From Streptomyces camponoticapitis (lineage in GTDB: Bacteria > Actinomycetota > Actinomycetes > Streptomycetales > Streptomycetaceae), in assembly GCF_014646115.1 (NCBI RefSeq), contig NZ_BMMV01000006.1:1-64000 (forward strand): a DNA stretch of 64,000 nucleotides, given 5' to 3'. This document shows positions 34,812-41,441 of this stretch, one piece after another; within the stretch, counting starts at the first letter, position 1, and the number at the start of each line of letters is the position of its first letter. The position numbers and the translations under genes were made by a program. A model generated the notes under the pieces. That model worked only from the letters and a program-made list of their open reading frames with translations, was not told the origin of the DNA and searched no databases.

Positions 34812-35393
34812 TCAGTGGAAAGCCGGTCCGGCGAGCGCGAGTCGGCTGCCGCCGAGGTCGTCGACCGCCGCGCGGGCGGTCGCGAGGGCCGTCGGGAACG
34901 ACTCGAAATGGTTGACCACGCTGACGTAACTGCCGTCGGCGCGACGCATCATGTGCAGGGGCCGGCCGTCGACAAGGACCCCGGCGTCCGTTCCCTGGAT
35001 GCGCCGGCCGCCGTACATCTCGTCGAAGTGCTCCGCGGCCGGTGGGCCCGCCGCGTCAGCGCCCGGTGAGACCGGGGTGCGGGGGTCCGACCGGAGGATG
35101 GGCGCCAGAGCCGCTGCCGTACCGCCGATCACCCCGAGGGCGAACGCCGCGCGCAGGAAGAGACGCCGGGTGCGGCTGGGCGGTGACGCGGGCGGAGAGG
35201 AATTCACTCCGGCGAACGCGACGGCGTCCGTCTGGGCGTACGCCAGGACGTCCGTCTGACGTTCCGTCTGGGCGTACGTCTGGGTGTCGGGGGGTTCATG
35301 AGGCTGGTGCGACTGAGGTGGCACGAGGGCCTGGGTCTCCGCGGGCCGTGACCCCACGACGGGCCCCGGCTCCAGCTTGGTACCGCCTGCCAT
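34812..35393 (-). CDS. melC1: Tyrosinase copper chaperone MelC1, with long N-terminal extension
   Basis: A 193-residue helper that inserts copper into MelC2 and carries it through Tat. The C-terminal half (about 118-190) is the MelC1 core: HFDEMYGGRRIQGTDAG, with the conserved Tyr that plugs the tyrosinase site, then GRPLHMMRRADGSYVSVVNH. The Tat-like signal SRTRRLFLRAAFALGVIGG begins only at about residue 73. Before it are some 70 polar residues with repeated YAQT elements. Normal MelC1 is about 120-150 residues with the signal at the start. The ATG at 35393 has a perfect GGAGG 6 bases upstream, so the extension is probably translated. Paired with melC2 downstream. Confidence 0.88.
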   Translation of the reverse strand: MAGGTKLEPGPVVGSRPAETQALVPPQSHQPHEPPDTQTYAQTERQTDVLAYAQTDAVAFAGVNSSPPASPPSRTRRLFLRAAFALGVIGGTAAALAPILRSDPRTPVSPGADAAGPPAAEHFDEMYGGRRIQGTDAGVLVDGRPLHMMRRADGSYVSVVNHFESFPTALATARAAVDDLGGSRLALAGPAFH

Positions 35394-35413
35394 GGCGAAC
35401 CTCCACTCGTCGG

Positions 35414-35447
35414 CCGTACCCCGCCGCGCGGATGCGGCGGGGTACGG
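35414..35447. terminator. 14-bp hairpin between chitinase and melC1
   Basis: CCGTACCCCGCCGC (35414-35427) and GCGGCGGGGTACGG (35434-35447) pair perfectly around 6 bases. It ends about 20 bases before the melC1 start on the minus strand. It could terminate chitinase transcripts or act in the melC1 leader. Confidence 0.7.
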
Positions 35448-35459
35448 ACACTGATCCGG

Positions 35460-35485
35460 TCGGGGCAGAAGGATCTCTGCCCCGA
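35460..35485. terminator. Second hairpin between chitinase and melC1
   Basis: TCGGGGCAGA (35460-35469) and TCTGCCCCGA (35476-35485) pair perfectly over 10 bp around a 6-base loop, 70 bases after the chitinase stop. With the next hairpin it forms a tandem. Confidence 0.65.
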
Positions 35486-35554
35486 ACCAGTCAACGAGGA
35501 GGTCGCAGAAGGGTTCTCTGAGCTACATCCGATTGTCGTAGTGAAGCTCGGGAC

Positions 35555-36451
35555 TCAGCAGCTGAGGTTGCCACCGGGCGTGGTGCCGAGGATCTGGACG
35601 AATGCCTGGTACTTGGCGATCCGGCTCTGGACCTGACCGGGGTTGCCGCCGTTGCATTCGAGACTTCCGTTGATGCTGCGAATGGTCTCGCCGAATCCAC
35701 GGCTGTTGACCATCGCGTTGTGCGGGGTCATCGTGCCGGGACCGTTCTGGGTGTTCCAGTACCAGAGGCCGGTCTTCCAGGCCACGGCCGCGTCGTTCTG
35801 GACGAGCCAGGGGTTGCGCAGCAGGTCGATGCCGAGGGCGTCGCCCGCGGCCTTGTAGTTGAAGTTCCAGCTGAGCTGGATCGGACCGCGGCCGTAGTAG
35901 GCGGCCTGGCCGGCCGGACAGCCGTACGACTGCGAGGTGTCGCAGTAGTGCGGGTAGTTGGCCGTGTTCTGCTCGACGATGTGGACGAGACCGCCGGTCT
36001 CGTGGCTGACGTTGGCGAGGAAGGCCGCGGCCTCCTGGCGCTTGACGGTGTCGCTGCCGGTGTTCGCGAAGGCCGGGTAGGCGCTCAGCGCGGCCTTGAG
36101 ACCGTTGTAGGTGTAGAAGGAATTCCGGCTCGGGAACATCTGGTTGAACTGAGCCTCGCTGACCACGAAGCCACCCGGGACGGGCGGGTCCGTGGGGCCA
36201 CCACCACAGGCGCCGTTGTCGGCCCAGACGTCGACCGTGCCGGGTCTCTCGTTCTGGGTCCACCACTTCGCGGTGTAGTTACGGCCGTTGTACGACGCGG
36301 TGTCGCCGCCCCAGTAGACGGTGGACGCGTTCCAGCCGGTGGCGCACGCGGCGGCCGACGTGGCCGCCGCCGAGGTCGAGGCCGGCAGGAAGACCGCGAG
36401 GGCCATGGCCGAGACCAGTGCGGTGAACAGTGCAAGGATTCGCTGACGCAA
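35555..36451 (-). CDS. Secreted GH19 chitinase with N-terminal chitin-binding domain
   Basis: A 298-residue exported chitinase that hydrolyses chitin with inversion. Signal peptide about 1-30. A CBM5/12-type module lies at about 36-82 (CATGWNASTVYWGGDTASYN, then NYTAKWWTQNERPG), followed by a Gly/Pro linker and a GH19 catalytic domain from about 92. Catalytic Glu151 sits in SHETGGLVH with Glu160 close by. YYGRGPIQLSWNFNY and WNTQNGPGTMTPHNAM are family hallmarks. I favour the TTG at 36451, 8 bases after AAGGAG; a GTG at 36460 lies directly on that site. A DasR-type operator overlaps the promoter, consistent with control by N-acetylglucosamine. Also antifungal in related species. Confidence 0.92.
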   Translation of the reverse strand: MRQRILALFTALVSAMALAVFLPASTSAAATSAAACATGWNASTVYWGGDTASYNGRNYTAKWWTQNERPGTVDVWADNGACGGGPTDPPVPGGFVVSEAQFNQMFPSRNSFYTYNGLKAALSAYPAFANTGSDTVKRQEAAAFLANVSHETGGLVHIVEQNTANYPHYCDTSQSYGCPAGQAAYYGRGPIQLSWNFNYKAAGDALGIDLLRNPWLVQNDAAVAWKTGLWYWNTQNGPGTMTPHNAMVNSRGFGETIRSINGSLECNGGNPGQVQSRIAKYQAFVQILGTTPGGNLSC

Positions 36452-36535
36452 ACGACTCACTCCTTCGCGCGGCCGTCGGTGAACGACGGCCGCCATGGGG
36501 GTGAGGGAACCAAACCGGAATCCTCATTACCTGTC

Positions 36536-36549
36536 AAGGTCTAGACCAA
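36536..36549. promoter_or_regulatory. DasR-responsive element (dre) upstream of chitinase
   Basis: AAGGTCTAGACCAA contains the perfect palindrome GGTCTAGACC, the core of the dre consensus (near AGTGGTCTAGACCACT) bound by the GntR-family regulator DasR. On the minus strand it is followed at once by TTGACA (a -35 box, 36532-36537), which it overlaps, with a 17-base spacer to TTTGGT. Binding here would repress the chitinase until GlcN-6-phosphate accumulates. Confidence 0.85.
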
Positions 36550-36733
36550 CTGGCCAAATCCGGCCTGTCCGCCCGCCGTCCGGGCCGCGGAGGTCGGCTT
36601 CGGTACGGGTGAGCAGGGCATGTCGGTGGCGCCCCTCGCGGACGCGACGGGGCCCGCGCGCGATAACCCACAACGGCCGAGGGCGGTAACGGGGCGGCCG
36701 CGCCTCGGATGTGACGCGATCTCGCCCTTGGTG

Positions 36734-37210
36734 TCAGGGCTGCCAGCTGTAACGGATGTCCGGCTCGTTCTCCTCGTTGCCCCGGCCGTCGGTCTTCTCG
36801 ACGGCGACGAAGCCGTGGCGCTCGTAGAAGCGCCGCGCCGGGCCGTTGACCTGGAACGTCCACAGGGACAGTCCGTCCGGCCGACGGAGCTTCGCCAGAT
36901 CGAGCAGCCGGGCTCCGATGCCGCAGCCCCGGTGGTCGGGATCGAGGTACAGCTGGTCGACGTCCCCACCCTCGATCACCATCATTCCGACGACCGTCTC
37001 CCCCGTGGTCGCCACCCAGGTCTCCTGGGTCGGCAGGACGATGTCCCTGATCCAGGCGTGCACCTGCTGCTCGCTGTGGGGGCGGGTGACGCTCGGGAGG
37101 GCGGCCGCGAAGGATCTCAGCCACAGTCCGGAGATGTCGGCCGCGTCGGCGGGTGTCGCGCGACGGACGACAAGTGTGTTGGTCTGCACAGCGAGCCATC
37201 CTGTCATCAA
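36734..37210 (-). CDS. GNAT-family N-acetyltransferase
   Basis: A 158-residue acetyltransferase. The acetyl-CoA-binding motif is VDQLYLDPDHRGCGIGARLLDLAKLRR (about 84-110), and the C-terminal strand pair is ARRFYERHGFVAVEKTDGRG. The substrate is unknown. The likely start is ATG 37207 or 37210, or a GTG a few codons on (MQTNTLVVRRATPADA would then open the protein). It lies 7 bases after the SDR gene, so the two are co-transcribed, possibly with coupled function. Confidence 0.85.
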   Translation of the reverse strand: MMTGWLAVQTNTLVVRRATPADAADISGLWLRSFAAALPSVTRPHSEQQVHAWIRDIVLPTQETWVATTGETVVGMMVIEGGDVDQLYLDPDHRGCGIGARLLDLAKLRRPDGLSLWTFQVNGPARRFYERHGFVAVEKTDGRGNEENEPDIRYSWQP

Positions 37211-37217
37211 TCCGAGA

Positions 37218-38012
37218 TCAGGGAACGATCGAGTCGACGTATCCGCCGTCGACGCGCACCGCCGCCCCCGTCGTGGCCGACGCGAAAGGCGAGCTGAGGT
37301 AGACGACCATGTTCGCGATCTCCTCCGGTTCGATCAGCCGCTGGATCAGCGACTGCGGCCGGTACTTCACCATGAATTCGTGCTGGGCCTCCTCCCAGGG
37401 GAGGGACTTGTCGAAGATCTCGTAGACGAAGTCCTCCACGCCACCGGTGTGGGTGGGCCCCGCGATCACGGAGTTCACGGTGACGCCACTGCCCGCCGCC
37501 GCCTTGGCGAAGCCCCGCGAGACTCCGAGCAACGCGGTCTTGGAAACGCCGTAGTGGATCATCTCGGCGGGAGTGACGATCGCCGAGTCACTCGCGATGT
37601 ACTGGACCCGCCCCCAGCCGCGCTCGGTCATCCCGGGGAGGCAGCCCCGCGTGAGCCGGACGGCGGAGAGAACGTTGACCTCGAAGTAGCGCCGCCACTC
37701 CTCGTCGCTGATCTCCAGCGCGGGCCGGACGCCGTAGACACCCAGATTGTTGATGAGGATGTCCACCTCGGGCACGGCTTCGAGGACCTGCTCCGCGCCG
37801 CTCTCGGTGGAGACGTCGCCGGGTGCGGCCAGGAACTCGGCGTCGGGGGACGCGGCACGATGACTGTCGAGGGCGGCGGCCACGGACTCCTCGGAGCGCC
37901 CGTTCACCGCGACACGGGCTCCGGAACGGGCGAGCCCGGTGGCGATGGCCGCCCCGATCCCCTGGGTGGAGGCCGTGACCAGAGCGGTCTTGCCTGAGAG
38001 ATCGATGAACAC
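37218..38012 (-). CDS. Short-chain dehydrogenase/reductase
   Basis: A 264-residue classical SDR. Cofactor motif TASTQGIGAAIATGL (about 13-27), NNLG (about 89) in place of NNAG, the catalytic Ser in YIASDSA (about 144), and the Tyr-x3-Lys in YGVSK (about 158). The C-terminal segment ATTGAAVRVDGGYVDSIVP is typical of the oxidoreductase group that includes 3-ketoacyl-ACP reductases. The substrate is unknown. An Arg in the Rossmann-2 region (VNGRSEES) suggests NADP(H). First gene of a pair with the GNAT. Confidence 0.9.
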   Translation of the reverse strand: MFIDLSGKTALVTASTQGIGAAIATGLARSGARVAVNGRSEESVAAALDSHRAASPDAEFLAAPGDVSTESGAEQVLEAVPEVDILINNLGVYGVRPALEISDEEWRRYFEVNVLSAVRLTRGCLPGMTERGWGRVQYIASDSAIVTPAEMIHYGVSKTALLGVSRGFAKAAAGSGVTVNSVIAGPTHTGGVEDFVYEIFDKSLPWEEAQHEFMVKYRPQSLIQRLIEPEEIANMVVYLSSPFASATTGAAVRVDGGYVDSIVP

Positions 38013-38168
38013 GTTCGGTTCCTTTCAGCTGTCCGATGGGCCAAGGTCATTGTGCGCGGGGGCGGGTGTGCGGCGCGATCAGCACCGCCCCGGCGGTCTC
38101 CGGCTTCCGTCGAATTCGAATTCCGACAGGTGACGCCTCTTGAAGTGAACGCGACACTGTGTCATATA

Positions 38169-38180
38169 TGTCTAGACCAT
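38169..38180. promoter_or_regulatory. DasR-like element upstream of the Fn3 lipoprotein
   Basis: TGTCTAGACCAT shares GTCTAGAC with the dre core seen at 36538. It lies just after a CATATA -10 hexamer (38163-38168) spaced 17 bases from TTGAAG (38140-38145). It therefore covers the likely transcription start of the gene at 38211. One half-site is weaker than in the chitinase element. Confidence 0.6.
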
Positions 38181-38210
38181 TGCCCCTTGCTTTCGACGGA
38201 GGAGACGATC

Positions 38211-39197
38211 GTGCGACGGACCCCCACCCAGGTCGCGCTCGTTACCGCTACCGCCCTAGCTCTCGTCGCCTGCGGTGGCGGTGGTGACGACAAGGACTCC
38301 GAGGCCCCATCGGCCCCGACCGGCTTCAGCGTTCAGGCCGGCAGCGCGCTGTCCGCACACGTCATGTGGGAAGCAGCCAAGGACAATGTCGCGGTCAGCG
38401 GCTATGTGGTGTACCGCGGTAAGGACAAGATCAAGGACGTTCCCGCCGAGAAGCTGATGATCGACATCACCGGCCTGAAGCCGTCCACCGCCTACTCGTT
38501 CTCCGTGCGGGCCAAGGACGCCGCCGGGAACCTCTCCCCGCACAGCCAGAGGAAACCCGTCACCACGCCCGCGGTGACCCCCGAGGACAAGAAGGCGCCG
38601 GCGCGGCCGGTGAAATTGCGGGGCAAGCACCGAGGTTCGAAGGGCGCCGAACTCACCTGGAGCGCACCGGACAAGGACCAGGGCATCACCTCGTACGACA
38701 TCCTCCAGGGCGGATCGAAGATCCACAGCGTCGGCGGCGACGCGACCAGGGCCGAGGTCGGCGGGCTGCGTCCCGGCACCGACTACTCGTTCACCCTCCA
38801 GGCCCGCGACGCGGCCGACAACACCTCCCCGGCCAGCGAGCCGCTGAAGATCAGCACCCCTAAGGGCCCGGGCGACGACCCCGACACGGCACCGATCAGC
38901 TTCAAGGTCGCACGGCACAAGAACGTCAAGGAGGGTGCGTACTACCTCGATCTGTCGTGGCTGCCGCCGAAGGTCGACGGTGAGGTGCCCTCGTACGAGA
39001 TCCATCTCAACGGGAACCTGACCACCACACTGGTCTGGGGCAACAAGCCGCCCGAGGGCAGGACCACCGAGAGTGTCTTCGCGGGCAAGAAGCCCGGCGT
39101 CTCGTACAAGGTGAAGATCCGCGCGAAGCTGCCCGACGGCGAGTGGGGCAGCTTCTCCCCCGAACTCACCATGGTCACCGGCGAAGCCAAGCCCTGA
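38211..39197 (+). CDS. Fibronectin-III repeat lipoprotein, probably DasR-controlled
   Basis: A 328-residue lipoprotein with lipobox LALVAC (lipid Cys at about 21), followed by a Gly/Asp/Ser linker. Three Fn3-type domains follow: about 33-118 (SALSAHVMWEAAKDNVAVSG, then TAYSFSVRAKDAAGNLSPHS), about 128-215 (GAELTWSAPDKDQGITSYDI), and about 228-325 (GAYYLDLSWLPPKVDGEVPS). Such Fn3 arrays act as spacers or ligand-binding modules in chitinases and surface proteins. No catalytic residue is seen. The GTG at 38211 has GGAGGAG upstream. The DasR-like site in its promoter suggests a role linked to chitin or GlcNAc on the cell surface. Confidence 0.85.
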   Translation: MRRTPTQVALVTATALALVACGGGGDDKDSEAPSAPTGFSVQAGSALSAHVMWEAAKDNVAVSGYVVYRGKDKIKDVPAEKLMIDITGLKPSTAYSFSVRAKDAAGNLSPHSQRKPVTTPAVTPEDKKAPARPVKLRGKHRGSKGAELTWSAPDKDQGITSYDILQGGSKIHSVGGDATRAEVGGLRPGTDYSFTLQARDAADNTSPASEPLKISTPKGPGDDPDTAPISFKVARHKNVKEGAYYLDLSWLPPKVDGEVPSYEIHLNGNLTTTLVWGNKPPEGRTTESVFAGKKPGVSYKVKIRAKLPDGEWGSFSPELTMVTGEAKP

Positions 39198-39251
39198 CCG
39201 GGCAGGCCAGGGCGGGCAGGAAGCGGGAAGGGCGGGGGCCTGGTCGCCTTG

Positions 39252-40310
39252 CTAGGGCCTGTCCGCGCCCCCGCCGGCCGGCACGACGACGGACGCCGGG
39301 CCGGCCTCCCTCTCCCGACTCCGCCTGATCCTCAGCCGGGTCAGCAGCGGCCGTCCCCGTCCGCCACCGTGCGGAACCGGCTCAACTGTCCGCACCCGTA
39401 GGGAGGTCCGGGCCGGTTCGGGCGCCGATGCCGGTTCGGACGTTCGGGCCGATTCAGGTGCCGGCACCTGTTCGGGTACATGCGCCTCCACGGGAGTGGT
39501 GCCGCTCGGGCGTGGCGCGTGCCGGTCCCGGCGGGCGTCGGCCAGCAGCGCGGTCAGGCTGGACCGGTGCCAGCTGATCTCGTCCGGATCGTCGGCGCTC
39601 AGCAGCCGCCGTACGGTCTCGCGCCCCGCCTCCGTTCCCGGCCGCCCCGGCGCGAGGTCCGGTCGGAGCCGGTTCAGACACGCGCGCTCGTAGGGATCCG
39701 GCACCAGCTCGGCGAGTTGGATCGGATCGAGCACGGAACCGACGATCGCGGCACGCTCCCACCGGTCGTCGCTCTCGTGCAGCAGCAGACCGATACGGCG
39801 CCCACGCCAGTTGCGCGGACGACAGTCCTCCACCGCCCTCGCCGCTTTCCCGGCCGCCGCGTCTCCCTCGGTGCCGGCGTCGGGCGTACCGGTCGTCGTC
39901 CTCGGCAACCGGCCGGTCAGCAGGCCCGGTTCACCGCTCGCGAAAGCCCGTAGCTCCTCGGCCAGATAGAGCCAGACCACCGCTCGATAGCGATTGAGGT
40001 AAAAGCGCACCGGCACCAGATACCCCGCACGCGCGAGCCGGGTGAAGCGGCCGGGGCTGATGTCCATCAGCTCCGCCCCCTCGGCCGTGCCCACGGTCCG
40101 CACCCGCTCGCGAAGCACCTCGGGGAAGCCGGCCGCCCGCCGAAGCCGCTCGACCTCTCCGCGCGCCACCCTCCGGCGGCCGCTCACGGCCCCACCGACC
40201 GTGCGGACATGCCCCAACTGCGTTGCCAGCTCGAACTCGCCCCGCCTCAGGCGCAGTTCCTGGGCCGCCCGTCCGGCGGCCAGTGTCTCCGAGATTTCCA
40301 TGACGGACAT
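39252..40310 (-). CDS. DUF6397 family protein
   Basis: A 352-residue protein restricted to actinomycetes, as far as I recall. The conserved N-terminal half (about 1-240) contains a putative helix-turn-helix-like segment (ELATQLGHVRTVGGAVSGRR, then GAELMDISPGRFTRLARAGY) and LNRYRAVVWLYLAEELRAFA. The C-terminal 110 residues are Pro/Glu/Ala-rich and disordered, ending in a basic patch (RLRIRRSREREAG). The resemblance to excisionase-type winged helices suggests DNA binding, but this is unproven. I chose the ATG at 40310, with GGGGAG 7 bases upstream, over an earlier one at 40352. Confidence 0.72.
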   Translation of the reverse strand: MSVMEISETLAAGRAAQELRLRRGEFELATQLGHVRTVGGAVSGRRRVARGEVERLRRAAGFPEVLRERVRTVGTAEGAELMDISPGRFTRLARAGYLVPVRFYLNRYRAVVWLYLAEELRAFASGEPGLLTGRLPRTTTGTPDAGTEGDAAAGKAARAVEDCRPRNWRGRRIGLLLHESDDRWERAAIVGSVLDPIQLAELVPDPYERACLNRLRPDLAPGRPGTEAGRETVRRLLSADDPDEISWHRSSLTALLADARRDRHAPRPSGTTPVEAHVPEQVPAPESARTSEPASAPEPARTSLRVRTVEPVPHGGGRGRPLLTRLRIRRSREREAGPASVVVPAGGGADRP

Positions 40311-40443
40311 CGACGGTCTCCCCCGTGAGTGATTGACTACTCTCGGTGACAACTGTATCTCCGGGTCAAGAATCCCGCTCGCCCTGTGGATAACTCATCC
40401 AGACTCCCGGACGGGCCCTCGCATCGCACCCCCGGCCGGGGCT

Positions 40444-40863
40444 TCAGGCGTCCGTGACCGTCGAGTGCGTGGGCGCCGACTGCCGGACCGCGATACCGAG
40501 ATGCTCGCCGACGCGGTTCACCATCAGAGTCATCTCATAGGCGATCTGACCGACATCCGCGTCCGCGTCGCTCAGCACACACAGACAACTGCCGTCCCCG
40601 GCGGCCGTCACGAACAGCAGCGCCTCATCGAACTCGATCATGGTCTGCCGCGCCTTGCCCGCGTTGAAATGCCGGCCGGATCCTCGCGCGAGGCTGTGCA
40701 GACCGGACGAGACCGCCGCCAGATGCTCGGCGTCCTCACGCGCCAGGCCGGAACTCGCGCCCGTCACCAGCCCGTCGTTGGACAGCACAAGCGCGTGCCG
40801 TATCGGCTCGACCCGACCGGTCAGATCCTCCAGAAGCCAGTCAAGTCCGTCTTCCAACGCCAT
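40444..40863 (-). CDS. Orphan roadblock/LC7 domain protein
   Basis: A 139-residue cytosolic protein consisting of one roadblock/LC7 fold (MALEDGLDWLLEDLTGRVEP, then HALVLSNDGLVTGASSGLAR, then ALLFVTAAGDGSCLCVLSDA). In Streptomyces such proteins are usually the second member (CvnB) of conservons that also encode a sensor kinase, a DUF742 protein and a Ras-like GTPase. None of these is adjacent. It may regulate a distant GTPase or kinase, as MglB does for MglA. A single transcription unit. Confidence 0.82.
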   Translation of the reverse strand: MALEDGLDWLLEDLTGRVEPIRHALVLSNDGLVTGASSGLAREDAEHLAAVSSGLHSLARGSGRHFNAGKARQTMIEFDEALLFVTAAGDGSCLCVLSDADADVGQIAYEMTLMVNRVGEHLGIAVRQSAPTHSTVTDA

Positions 40864-41333
40864 TGATGTCCACTCTCCCCGTTCAGACAGGTACCGCGCC
40901 CTGTGCCCCGTATCTCCCCGTCGGTCGCCCAGCCTCGCGCACCGGATGCTCACGGGCAAGCGGTCCAGCGGGGTGGGAGCGTCACACGGAACCGGCCGTT
41001 CCCGTCATTCGGAACGATCACCAACCGTGCCGCCATATGCCTTCGCAACTCCTTGCCCCACCTCCGACGACAGATCGCTTCCCCTCCACAGCGTCCGGCG
41101 CCGAGTCGCTCCTTGTGTCAATTCACCACCGCAACGCACTCCCTCGATCGGGTCACCTGTGAGACGTGACTGAAACGAACACAGGATTACGGCCACTTTC
41201 CCGGACGTCGTCCTGTCACCGCCGTCAACTCGGACTCCTCCGGCGAGAATTCGCACCGCTCCCCCCGTTACGACCGCTTGATCAGCAGCGTTCATCCAAC
41301 GCCCGGCACATCGACGTCGCTCCTGGAGGACCC
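40864..41333. other. 470-base intergenic region upstream of the small ORF and ABC exporter
   Basis: No long gene. It holds the palindrome GGAAC-N5-GTTCC at 40988-41002, followed at 41011 by another GGAACG. It may contain the divergent promoters of the roadblock gene and the exporter operon, but I cannot pick clear -35/-10 pairs. The frame of the small ORF stays open upstream to 41166, so a longer 91-residue product starting at a GTG cannot be excluded. Confidence 0.4.
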
Positions 41334-41441
41334 ATGAAGCTTGCCTCCCTGCCTTCCGCCGTTCACCTCACGTTCGAGAGACCCTGTGTCCGCGCCCGGC
41401 CCTCGATGTGTCGCGTTGACGCCGGGGGTGGCGCGGCGTGA
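41334..41441 (+). CDS. Small ORF, 35 aa, coupled to ABC exporter
   Basis: A 35-codon frame with GGAGG 4 bases before its ATG, whose TGA overlaps the exporter start (GTGA, 41438-41441). The peptide begins MKLASLPSAVHLTFERP, contains two cysteines (in ERPCVRARPSMCRVD) and ends DAGGGAA. About 77 percent of its third positions are G or C, lower than its neighbours, as is common in tiny genes. It could be a ribosomally made export substrate, a small membrane-associated regulator or only a coupling cistron. No maturation enzyme is nearby. It is short, so its reality rests on the ribosome-binding site and the 4-base overlap. Confidence 0.45.
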   Translation: MKLASLPSAVHLTFERPCVRARPSMCRVDAGGGAA

